Shown here: positions 49,561 through 60,368 of the stretch, piece by piece | How positions within the stretch are numbered: the first letter of the stretch is position 1 | Layout: each line of letters begins with the position of its first letter | DNA from: Druceiella hillmani | Lineage: Eukaryota; Arthropoda; Insecta; Lepidoptera; Hepialidae | Direction of reading: 5' to 3' | DNA: 64,000 nt | Assembly (NCBI GenBank): GCA_039881145.1 | Contig: JAYKKI010000066.1 | Location: forward strand, 13,296,001-13,360,000 | Notes under the pieces: model-generated | Database searches by the model: none | The model's input: only the letters and a program-made list of their open reading frames with translations | What the model was told of the DNA's origin: nothing | Program-made: the position numbers and the translations under genes

Positions 49561-50035
49561 ACGGAAAATATCGGCTTCTATCTTCGAAATCATTTCATCT
49601 AAATTATATTTTCTTTGTGCTATATTTTCTCTTTGGGTAATAATGTGTATGTAGTTATATGTCTGTATATAATACCTGTATTAAAAATAATTATTAATAA
49701 TATTATATATTGTGTATCTGTGCTTGTATGCGTGTAAACTGTATACGTTTATGTGTGTATATGTATATATGAGTATTTGTTTGTATATGTATGTATATCA
49801 ACAGGTGCTAGCTGTAAACCGGCCGTGTCGGTTTTGCTTATAGCATAACTGCACAAGCCGAGCTAGTAACCTTTTTGTGGATAAAATATTGAATAAAATA
49901 TAGGTTAACGCGTGTAACTTAATTTTTAACTCTAATTTTGTCATTAGCCCTAAGAAAATTTCTGTACATGTCTATTACTTTACCTGTTATATTTTATATC
50001 CACAAATAAACTATATTATTATTATTATTATTAAA
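48590..50035 (+). mobile_element. 5'-truncated CR1/L2-type non-LTR retrotransposon
   Basis: Starts abruptly inside the reverse transcriptase, runs through the C-terminus to TAA at 49,558 and on through a 470-base 3' untranslated region to a short (ATT)n then A-rich tail at 50,016-50,040. Microsatellite-like tails are typical of CR1/L2 elements. No target duplication could be recognised. A 5' truncation in the palm domain is inferred. Confidence 0.75.
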
Positions 50036-50044
50036 AAAAACTCA

Positions 50045-51700
50045 GTTTCCTTTCAAATTTATTTACAATAACAAGGAATATATTGCAAATTACAAGAATA
50101 AAAAAAATAGATATAACCTTTTATTAAAAGTATTTTTTCACCCACCGCAACACCTCAGTACTTGTTACAAAGTGACTTAAATTACTTTGTGATAGTTGTT
50201 ATTCCTCCATCTCCATCTCCAGTATCGTTTCCAAGTTCAACTCGAATACAGGCTCCAGCACCTACTCCGATTGAGAGCAAACTACGTTCGACTCAGATTG
50301 TGATAAAACCACCTTCGTAACATTTCTATTTTTGTCCCTACGAGACTATAATTGATAATGATGAAAACTGTGTAATATAATGGGTGCAACAATTGTAAGG
50401 CAGTTCTAATATTTTAAGTTTATTAAGTTCACATTAATCCATAACTTTTTTATATAAAGCCCTTGCCTCTTTAATTATATCAGAGATTTTGGTGACTTGT
50501 GAATGTGATTTTTTAACACCAAACATTTTTTTCACAAGGAATACAAACAAGAAAAGCTGTGTTTAAATCATCGTTGGCAAGCTGAGCTGTGAAAATGTCT
50601 AATTATTGATAATGATTTCATATTAATTTACAAGAATTGGAGAGGGTGTACATTAGGTCGACATTCAGATTTAAACATTTCAATTCAAACTAATGTTGTG
50701 AAACTGAGCAATGACTATTGTGTAAGTAGTGGATAGACTCAGGAAACTTAGAATAAAGTTACAGTTCAAAGTAAAGTAACCAAATACGGTGGGTTTTCCA
50801 TTAAGTAATTCAAACTTCGTAATACAATTTTGTCATTCCCATCTGTAAGAGAAAAATGAATTCACACAATTAATATCCCAGCAGTAAAAGTCTTTTAAAG
50901 ATTATCATGACATACTTTGAAAGTTTTAAGAGATGAGAAATATTATATTAAAACTATGAACTTGAGTTAAAGAAATAATTATGTAAGGCACGTCAGATGT
51001 CTTATCGGCTTTAATCCATGGAAAAAATTTTAAAAAATTACACTTCGCTGAAAGCTAGCCCTTAAAATCTACAGTTTAGTTTTGCAAGATAAGTAAACTA
51101 TCAATGATATATAATGAAGTGAAATATATCCAAATATTATCCTTCATATTATTTTAGAAAGTGATAAATTTCAGACTTACCGTATTTTTCCAAGAAATTG
51201 AGACAATTAGTGACTTCACGAATTTTAAGTGTTACTCTGTTGATGTTACTACAATGGAAACATATAGAACAGACTATGATGTATTTCAGTATGCATTCAA
51301 ATAAAGCGACGTTTAAGAATTCCCCCGTCACAGTTTGTAAATAAATATAAAAACTTTACAAAGCATTGCAAAAGACACATCCCTTTCATGAACAAGGTAA
51401 TAGTTGAGTAAATTATTTCTCTTTTCAAACATAATTGAAACCGTTTATCTAACTCTTCATGCTTGTCTCAATTCATATGAGAATATATGAATTAGATACT
51501 TAGAAACTGTCGATCTGCTAGCAAAATCATGTTTTTGGGTTAGAAAATACAAAAAATGGGCCAAAATATATATAAGCTGTGAATGAAATCTAGAGCCGAA
51601 GATTTAGAAAACCTTCAAATTCTAAGTTCCTAAAAAAATATTACTAGAAAAGGTATTCCAACATCAGGTTTTGTATATTATTAATAATTATTATGTTTTA
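50045..51700. other. AT-rich DNA, no gene recognised
   Basis: No supportable feature; a 7 bp hairpin (acaaagt/actttgt) is near 50,167. Confidence 0.45.
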
Positions 51701-51706
51701 GTGATA

Positions 51707-54573
51707 GGGGAGGTAGGGGAGGGATGGGCACTTTTTCACAATTTAATGCATAAAAAATCAGATTTTATTGATAATCTACATTTATTGCCAATTCTTATTG
51801 CACCACACATTTGGCTAGATATCTTACAAAGAACTTTCTTAAAATTATAATCAGTCTCAACATTACGGGATAATTTAGAAATTAAGTCAAAAGTGCCCAA
51901 TGCTCCCTATGGCAGAGAGGTTTGGACATACCTGTGGGAGGCTTGAGCATGGCCTATAAAACACTTTATATCTATAATAGAATCCAAAAATAAAAGTTAA
52001 CAACAAATAAAAAACATCTTAAATAGGGTCTTAACTTATCTTAGATTAGTTCTAACCTATAAAGGCTTATCAAATGTGTACTTAGAGTTACCACGTTTGG
52101 TTTTATTGCATGTCTTTGGTCTTGGTAATTTAGTTTTGATGTCCTCTAGTGGGACACTAGCTATGTCATCTACTTCAGGAAAAAAAAAGGTGTCTCTTAT
52201 CATACTCAGCCTCATATATTTTATTGTAGCCATGGTATGACAAATGTCTTCGATTTGACCGACATAGTGCACAACAGTCTTTTTTGTATTAAATTTAACG
52301 AGCACAAAATCATTTATTTGAAAATTTCTGTGAATCATTATCACATCATCTTCATCTAAATCTTTTTCTGACGTTTCTTCAACAAATGATCCCTCAGAAC
52401 TGTCAGCAAGTAAAACATTTTTTACATCACTATCACTACTGCTCTACTAGATCTACTACTACTTTTCCTTTTCTTTACTCTATTCGATGTTAGTTCTGGT
52501 GGAAGTTTAGGAATCTGTTTCTTTTCTGTATTTTTAAGAACCATTTTTTCCTGCCTCAGTCTCTTTTCAGGCGTGTCTGTTAATATCCTTGTTTTCCCTT
52601 TCTTCCTTGAATTTTTAATCAGTTTTCTTGGTCAAGCCTTTGGGTATAGTCTCACTGTTTCAGGAGTTACAACTTCAGCGACTTCAATTGTTATTTGATC
52701 TGTAGCAAATGACGAAGAAGAATCAATGACAGCAATGTTATTTAAATTAACAGGCTCTGCTTCAATTTAATTTTCTCTTTCAGGAAGGACTTGAGTTGAA
52801 GTTGGCTGGATTATAGGGTCATTTTTGGACGATAACGCTTCATCAGTTACGGATTCATCGCGATCAGTGACTGAAGAGCAAAGAAAATCTTCATTTGAGA
52901 ATATATTAGAATTTAAAAGCCATATCCCAGGTTTTTCAAATCCTTTTTGTATGTTTTGTGGTTTGAAAGCTAGAGGTATAGCAATAGCTGCTAGTTTGGG
53001 GATATCATATATTGTTACAATTTTTCCAGGATTGCTAATCATCCAGTCTGTTAAAGTTTTATTGTAGTAATTTTTTAGTGTTAAGTCAACTGGCTGTAAC
53101 TTGTGGCTACGGTGTGGTGGAAAAGTCATCAGAACAATGCCAACTTCTTTACAAAAGTCTAAGACTTCCACAGAAATATGGCTCTCGTGATTATCAAGGA
53201 GCAACAATACTGGATTTTCAGGTGATGGTTTTGCATGTTTCACAAAATGATGCATATATTTAATGAAATTTGAAGATGTCATCCATCCAGATGGATCTGT
53301 TGAACCATCAGACCCGATAGGGGCATCATGAAGCATGTAGGGTCTGAAATTTACTCTTGGGAATATGAAGTACGGAGGTATTGAATTTCCAATAGCATTG
53401 ATTCCACAGCACACTGTAACAAGTGAACCTCTCTCTGCAGATGTTGCTTGTCCAACTTGTTTCGAGCCTTTTGAAGCAATCTCTCTTTGTGTACGCTGAA
53501 CTGTCATCAATCCTGTTTCATCTATATTATATATAGCTTCGGGACCAAACTGATGTCGCTGAAAGACCGTTTTTAAATTTTGGAAAAAATTATCCATATT
53601 TATTTTGTTAAAACTTCTTGCACGTGACAACAATGTAGCTTCTGGTGTCCGTATTGATAAGTGAGATTGCCTGTTTAGAAATCCCCGTATCCAGTCCTTA
53701 GATGCGATTTTTTTCTTGATCCAGTTATCAGGAATATTAGTTTTCTTTATGGCTACAGCATAGTCATAGGCCAATTTACGTGCTTGTATCTTTGTCAATC
53801 CGTAATAATGTTTAGAACAAACTATCATGTAATCTGACAATTTTTGTTCTTCTTTGTCGGTAAAAATTTGTGAGGTTATAAATCTGTGCGAAGAATCCTT
53901 TACAGAATCTTGTTTAAGGTACCGTTGCAAACTTGATCTAGGTATTTTATATATTTATCAGCTGTTGTTTTTATTTTTGATCCTTTTGATACCTCGTCGA
54001 TGGCTCGTAATATCAAATCTTTGGGAATATCCCGTCGCAAACCTTTCTTTTTTAATTTAAACGGCATCTTTCTGTAATTAAAAATAATTCAAATAGTTTA
54101 ATTAAAGCAGGCAATTAGAATTTTAAAAAGTCTTCCTATACCCAATATATAGAAGGGAGCATTGGGCATGCCCAAATCTCCCTCACATCGGAATGCCCAT
54201 TGCTCCCTCTGTATTCATTTTCAACATAAGTTACCGATATTTTTTTTTATTTAGGTATTTAAGTGTGAATTTCAGTTTAATTTATAAGTTAGGAAATATA
54301 CAATAGATATATAATAAAAAATAGACATACCTTTCGTTAGTTTTCTTTTTATTGCGATCCGAAACCACAATAAAATATTTACTTTTACGAGCGCATAAAC
54401 TTCAAAAGTTTGTGTTTGACAACTGACAGAAATGACAGATAGCCTATGCTTGAACAGTGTTGCCAGTCGGTAAAGTAAACTACCAAATTAAGAAAACAAA
54501 AAGATCTATGACCGTATCAGAGTAAAAGGGGGGTGCCCATGCTCCCGACTGCCCGTCCCTCCCCTACCTCCCC
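51707..54573 (-). mobile_element. Complete pogo/Tigger-type DNA transposon
   Basis: Both ends are visible. The left terminus is ggggaggtaggggagggatgggca written as two parts (51,707-51,720 and 51,721-51,730), and the right terminus at 54,573 is its reverse complement with one mismatch in 24. TA lies directly outside each end (51,705-51,706 and 54,574-54,575), the expected target duplication. Length 2,867 bp. Subterminal motif agggagcattgggca occurs on the left (51,908-51,894, minus strand) and twice on the right (54,154-54,168, and 54,208-54,194 with one change) and may bind transposase. The coding relic is listed separately. Confidence 0.93.
52057..54067 (-). pseudogene. Tigger/pogo transposase, lightly damaged
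   Basis: Minus strand, ATG at 54,067. The N-terminal psq-type helix-turn-helix ('KDLILRAIDEVSKGSKIKTT') is separated by an apparent 2-base insertion in a TATA run near 53,950 from 387 open codons (53,930-52,767). These hold the second DNA-binding domain ('WIKKKIASKDWIRGFLNR') and the DDE core: first Asp in 'AIYNIDETGL' (about 53,520), second in 'LLLLDNHESH' (about 53,200), third in 'SHKLQPVDLTL' (about 53,090). After TAA at 52,767 the same frame continues through a TGA at 52,632 within a 'YPKA-PRK' motif and 'KGKTRILTDTPEKR'. A shift near 52,440 leads to the 95-codon C-terminal block ('DFVLVKFNTKKTVVHYVGQI'). Four lesions in about 670 codons, with an intact catalytic triad: recently active, now dead. 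Confidence 0.93.
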
Positions 54574-54582
54574 TACCTTTTC

Positions 54583-55190
54583 ACTTAATACGCAATACTT
54601 AATGAATTAGTCTCGCAAAAATAAATTACAATGCTTTCGTTAATCGAAATTTTTGTAATATATTCAAAATGGGCGAGTTATAAATATTCGAAAAAACAAA
54701 TGTCATGAATTAAAGACGTAAAATGTATTGAAACATATCGGTCGGTGTCGTTGATAATTTTACTTAGGCATTATCGAAAGCGTTCTTTTTTATTATTTGT
54801 CACTTTTTTTTTATTTATCCTAAGTGTTCGCTTTATTTTATTCAGTTCCATTGATTTACATTCTTTTTTTTTTGTGCGTGTTGAGTGTGTGACGTCTAAC
54901 GTTTTAAATTCGTCGTGAAACTAACGAAAAACAGTTATAAACAAAAAACAATTTGAACACATTTCACGTTCAAATAATTGTTTTTCATATCTTCTTTTTA
55001 TTATTAGGATAATAATCACGAACGGGCTATGCATTCGATATGTCAAAGTCCTCTTTCAGGTATCCCCTTTCGTGTCGCTTAAAAAAAATTGTCTTAATGA
55101 TATCATTGGTTCTAAACTCCAATTCTAACGTACAATGTCTTCAGTGGATTTATATTATATACATTTATGTATTACTGTGTATGTGGTATT
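54583..55190. repeat. Block repeat, copy A
   Basis: Shares about 200 bases at its left with copy C (57,448) and about 600 bases overall with copy B (56,178). Landmarks are 'attaaagacgtaaa', 'tatcggtcggtgtc', 'aataatcacga', 'tatgtcaaagtcctctttca' and 'acaatgtcttc'. The Tigger element inserted right at its left edge. Confidence 0.85.
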
Positions 55191-55199
55191 ACAATTTTG

Positions 55200-56170
55200 G
55201 TACAGTTCCCTTGCAACAAAACCCAAGGCAGTTTTGGCTAACGTCACTACATCTATGTATAATTAATAACAAACATGATGACAAAAAACCAAAGTGATAA
55301 ATAATAATAAAGAATGTTAATTATATTCATCGTATGATAATAAAAGTGTATTTTTATATCTTTACAATTGGCTTCGCTTTTTATCCGACGATTAGTTCTA
55401 GTAAATCTGGCGACCACTAGGTTGTTAGCAAGCATGTGTTATTTATTCACTTATACCTTAGGTTAAAAAATATACTTCGCCTTGTACTGATCGATTCGAT
55501 TATTAAATATTAAATAAAAAAAAGCGTTCACGGGATCCAGGGACGATGCGGAAGTCCTAAATAAAATAATAAGAAACACAAAAATTACGCTAAAGAATAA
55601 AACTCCAATTAATCTGAATTCAGACAGTTTAACCGACAGCTGTCAAAATATTAAGCTCCTTTTCAATAAACTCTCATTAATGTGAGAATATATCGTGATA
55701 TTTTTATTAATAAAACATGAATTATTATTATGTTTAGTTTAATCGGAGTTTCAATAAATTCAACATATATTTTTACCGTTTTAATATGCTCCGTTATTAA
55801 AAAAAATTATTTTCGTGATAATTTTATTACTTGCTAAACGATGAAACGGAATGCAAACAAACGACACGTATGCCACCTGTCGCAAGTACAATGTTAGTTA
55901 CTTTGGCAGTTGAATTTTAAAAAATATCTATATGGCGTCAAATAGAAAATACTTTAAATACATCCTTTACACGTTCCACATTCGAAAATATTATGAAGTT
56001 AACCTAAATAATTTATTTTCGTGAAATAAAGCTCGTTAAAAAGTGATATAATAGCCTTTTTATTGATATTTATCTCCCAATCAATCAATCTCAAATGATA
56101 CTTGTAGCGACATCTATCTCTGCTAAATCCGTACTAAGTCCAAAATGTGTATCGGGTTGACAATGATCTT
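55200..56170. other. Spacer between block repeats A and B, unassigned
   Basis: AT-rich; no gene motif. Contains a short symmetric 'gacagctgtc' at about 55,635. Confidence 0.4.
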
Positions 56171-56177
56171 TTCATAA

Positions 56178-56690
56178 TGCGTGATGAATTAGTTTCCCAA
56201 AAATAAATTACTATACTTACGTACAATAATCGAAATTTTGTAATATATGCAAAATGTGTGAGTTATAAATGTTGAAAAAATAATAATGAATTAAAGACGT
56301 AAAGGTATTGAAACTCGTGAGTCGGTGTCAATAATAATTTTAATTAGACGTTATCGGAAGCCTTTTTTTTTTTTAATAATTTCTGATTTTTCATAATTTG
56401 TCACTTTCGCTTTATTTCATTCGGTTTCTTTTGTACGTTTTAAGTGTGTGGACGTTTAATGTTAAATTTGTCGTGAGTAATTTTTTTTTTTAAATCTTTT
56501 TTTTATTATTAATAATCACGAGCGTCTATTTATTCAATATGTCAAAGTCCTCTTTCACGTATTCTCTTTCTTGTCGCTTCGAAAAAATTGTCTGAATATC
56601 GTTGGCGCTAAATTGTACTTGTCCCGAATTCCAATGTACAATGTCTTCGGTGGATTTATATTACGTACATTTAAATGAATATTGTAAGTT
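56178..56690. repeat. Block repeat, copy B
   Basis: Same landmark order as copy A, with substitutions and small indels; carries 'cgtgagtcggtgtc' in place of 'tatcggtcggtgtc'. Confidence 0.85.
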
Positions 56691-56766
56691 CATTTAATCG
56701 TTCGACCATTTAAAATTGGCAAAAACGAACCCGTACAAAACCGAAAACTGTATGAGCGAACAGGTT

Positions 56767-56940
<174 letters not shown>

Positions 56941-57242
56941 CACTTTAGCATTGTTAGAAATGTAAACCATATAAAGATAGACTACTTTGTCCCGAATGTT
57001 TTATTACCGTATGAGAAGGGCTAAAAGAAACGTTTAAGGTTTTATGAGTGAATTCATTTATATAGTTGTTTTTTAAAAATACTTAATAGTTTACACGAAA
57101 TTGTGATTATAATACTGTAAGGAGTGTTTGCTGGTGAAAAAAAAAATGCGAAATACATCAAAGAGCAAAGGTTAGGTATGTAATATTCCCGCGCAAAGAA
57201 AATCATCCATGTATGGCATTTATGAAATGTATTTCATAATTG

Positions 57243-57320
57243 TCGTCGCAGTGGTGTGTTGGGCTGTTAACTAGTCATAGGGCGACGGGGACGCGGGTTC
57301 GATTCCCGGTCTCTTGTTGG
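57243..57320 (+). repeat. tRNA-like segment, probable SINE head or tRNA relic
   Basis: Ggttcgattcc (57,296-57,306) is a perfect pol III B box within a T-arm that pairs (cggg/cccg around ttcgatt). An A-box-like stretch lies near 57,250, and 'ctgttaa' at 57,264 resembles an Asn anticodon loop. The arms do not fold into a full tRNA, so a tRNA-derived SINE or decayed tRNA is more likely. Confidence 0.45.
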
Positions 57321-57447
57321 ACCGATGTTCTGGGTTTTTTTTTCACTTTCTAAGGAAACTTTCTTTAAAATGAATTATAATAATACATTTAATCACGACC
57401 GTAAATTATTTTAGCTAGATGCGTCACTTTTAATGAATAACCTACCT

Positions 57448-57795
57448 TCTCAGGCAATACGCGATACATAATGAATTAGTGTCGCAAAAGAAAATTGCAA
57501 TACTTACGTTAATCGAAATTTTGTTAGTGTATGCAAAATGTGCGAGTTGCAAATATAAAAAAAAGAAAAAAAAGTAATGAATTAAAGACGTAAACGTATT
57601 TGAAACATATCGGTCGGTGTCACTGATCATTTTACTTAGGCATTATCGAAAGCATTTTTTTTTTAAATTATTTGTGATTTTTCTAAATGTATCCTAAGTG
57701 TTCGCTTTATTTTATTTAGTTTAATTGATTTACATTCTTTCTTTTGTGCGCGTTAAGTGTGTGACGTCCGATGTTCAATTCGTCGTCTGTCAAAT
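57448..57795. repeat. Block repeat, copy C
   Basis: Aligns with the left half of copy A, including the unit edge 'taccttctcaggcaatacg' (A: 'taccttttcacttaatacg'), and stops about 150 bases before the pentamer-rich tract begins. Confidence 0.85.
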
Positions 57796-57929
57796 GAAGT
57801 GATTTAATCTTTCAGAACCGAGTGTAAATATGGCCAGTTACTAAATATATTTACATTGCGGTTTTAGAAACTGATAATACCAAAATAATATTATCGTGTC
57901 GGTATTATCGCATATATGTAAGTACCTTA

Positions 57930-59200
57930 TAAGTTACGTTAGGTTATGTTATGTTATGTTATGTTATGTTATGTTATGTTATGTTATGTTATGTTATGTT
58001 ATGTTATGTTTTGTTATATTTTGTTATGTTGGGTTATGTTATTTTACGTTAGCTTTGTTTAGGTTCGGTTCGGTAACATAGCCTAATCTAACTGTTAGGT
58101 TAGACTAGGTTGCGTTGCGTCGCGTCGCGTTAGGTTGCGCTGCGTTGCGTTATGTTTTTTTAAATGTTTTATTATGTTATGCTATCGTATGTTAAGTTTT
58201 GTTACGTTACGTTTCGTTACGTTATGTTTTCCTTTGCTTTGCTTTGCTTTTGCTTTTGCCTTGCTTTGCTTTGCTTTGTTCTTTTCTGTTTTGTTCTGTA
58301 TTTTTCTGTATTGTTCTGTTTTGTTTTGCTTTGTTTTGTTATGTTATGATTTGTTAAGCTATTTTTTTTTGTTATTGTATGTTTTGTTATTTTTTGTTAC
58401 GTTATGTTATGTTCCGTTGTGTTGCGTTGCGTTGCGCTGCGTTGCCTTATGTTTTATTTTGTTGTGTTTTTATTAGTTTACTGCTACCTTTCGTGTTTGT
58501 GTTTCGTCCTTCTTCCGTGTTGTGTTGTGCTGTGTTTTGTCGCATCGTTTCGTGCCGTGTTGTGTTGTGTTAAGTTTTTGTTAGGTTCTTTTTTTATGGC
58601 AGAACATTTTAGGGCATGTTACGTTAGGTAGGTGTGTTTTTGCTTATTTAGGCTGTGTGTTTATTAGGTTAGGGTGTGTTTTTGTTATGTTACGCTGTAT
58701 TTTGCTTAAATTAGGGAGTGTTTTTGTCATGTAAGGTTGCGTTTTTTTATTACAGAATCTATTTTGTTTGGCTCATTGTGTATTTTTCTTATTCGGTGTT
58801 TTCGTAAGTTTCTGTTAGTTTAAGCTGTGTTTTGCTTATGTTAGGATTTATTTTTGTTACGTTAGTGTGCGTTTTTTTTATGTTAAGCTCTGTTTTGCTC
58901 GTTTTAGGGTTTATTTTCCGTTTTGTTTCGTAAGAATGTTTTTCTTTTTAGGTTTGGCCGTGTTTTAGTTAATGTTTGTTAATTTGCCTACGTTAAGGTG
59001 CATTTTTGTTATATTAGGCCGTTTTTTTAAAGTTAGGCTCTGTTCTGCTTAGGTTAGCGTTTATTTTTGTTTCGTCAGGCCGCATTACGGTTACGTTGGG
59101 TCGTTTTTTTGTTAAGTTAATAGTGTCTTTGTTAAATCGGGCTGGGTTTTGGTTACGCTCTGCTGTATTTGGCCTACGTAAGGCTATGTTTTGGTCAGCT
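57930..59200 (+). repeat. G/T-rich degenerate pentamer tract
   Basis: Opens with about 14 perfect TTATG units (57,943-58,010) and continues as mixed five-base variants (ttacg, ttgcg, ttcgg, ttttg, ctttg), then as looser segments rich in ttagg and gtttttg. The plus strand is strongly T+G-biased for 1.3 kb. Open frames across it are artefacts of the repeat. Confidence 0.85.
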
Positions 59201-59925
59201 TTAGGTTAGGTTAGGTTAGGTTAGGTTAGGTTAGGTTAGGTTAGGTTAGGTTAGGTTAGGTTAGGTTAGGTTAGGTTAGGTTAGGTTAGGTTAGGTTAGG
59301 TTAGGTTAGGTTAGGTTAGGTTAGGTTAGGTTAGGTTAGGTTAGGTTAGGTTAGGTTAGGTTAGGTTAGGTTAGGTTAGGTTAGGTTAGGTTAGGTTAGG
59401 TTAGGTTAGGTTAGGTTAGGTTAGGTTAGGTTAGGTTAGGTTAGGTTAGGTTAGGTTAGGTTAGGTTAGGTTAGGTTAGGTTAGGTTAGGTTAGGTTAGG
59501 TTAGGTTAGGTTAGGTTAGGTTAGGTTAGGTTAGGTTAGGTTAGGTTAGGTTAGGTTAGGTTAGGTTAGGTTAGGTTAGGTTAGGTTAGGTTAGGTTAGG
59601 TTAGGTTAGGTTAGGTTAGGTTAGGTTAGGTTAGGTTAGGTTAGGTTAGGTTAGGTTAGGTTAGGTTAGGTTAGGTTAGGTTAGGTTAGGTTAGGTTAGG
59701 TTAGGTTAGGTTAGGTTAGGTTAGGTTAGGTTAGGTTAGGTTAGGTTAGGTTAGGTTAGGTTAGGTTAGGTTAGGTTAGGTTAGGTTAGGTTAGGTTAGG
59801 TTAGGTTAGGTTAGGTTAGGTTAGGTTAGGTTAGGTTAGGTTAGGTTAGGTTAGGTTAGGTTAGGTTAGGTTAGGTTAGGTTAGGTTAGGTTAGGTTAGG
59901 TTAGGTTAGGTTAGGTTAGGTTAGG
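59201..59925 (+). repeat. (TTAGG)145, interstitial telomere-type repeat
   Basis: 725 bases of TTAGG without a single visible deviation, the canonical arthropod telomere unit, G-rich strand on plus. It is followed by (TG)n, a T run and then single-copy-looking DNA with a gene, so it is internal in this assembly. Confidence 0.97.
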
Positions 59926-60093
59926 TTGTGTGTGTGTGTGTATGTGTTTTTTTTTTTTTTGAATTTGACATTTCGACTATTACCGCAACGACCATGGTTG
60001 CCAAGTGGAATGTTACAGTGAACCTTTTAGATCATTGTGATCGCCTAGTGGAATGTACCCATTGTGTTCACATAAAAAAATTAAAATGGTATA

Positions 60094-60151
60094 AACTGCG
60101 ACAATAGACCATTTTTCAAGTATGTATTGAAAATGGTCTATTATGACAGTT
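60094..60151. other. Hairpin, about 20 bp imperfect arms
   Basis: An inner perfect stem of 13 bp (60,103-60,115 with 60,130-60,142) extends outward with three mismatches to aactg/cagtt. The loop is about 14 bases. It lies between the TTAGG array and the first recognised exon of the gene to the right. Confidence 0.6.
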
Positions 60152-60368
60152 CAAAAAAATAGGCTCTAATATCTCATAGAATGTGGAATATATAGTTCAG
60201 TGTCAATAAAATTCATTACTGCGGCTTTATGGTGTCACTTACTTTTTCTTGATACAATAATTTTTCACTGTTATGAACACCAGTCCTTTTCACAAATTAC
60301 AAAAGTAAGAATAGTTCTATAATACAGAACTAATATAATATTTTAATAGCAATCCTCAATAATTGCAG

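Noticed and set aside
52825..53263. Plus-strand open frames opposite the Tigger transposase
   Set aside because: Shadows of the well-supported minus-strand transposase.
57896..58631. Several long open frames rich in Cys, Leu, Tyr and Val across the pentamer tract
   Set aside because: They are translations of G/T-rich five-base repeats, which lack stops in some frames; no start context, splice sites or non-repeat sequence.
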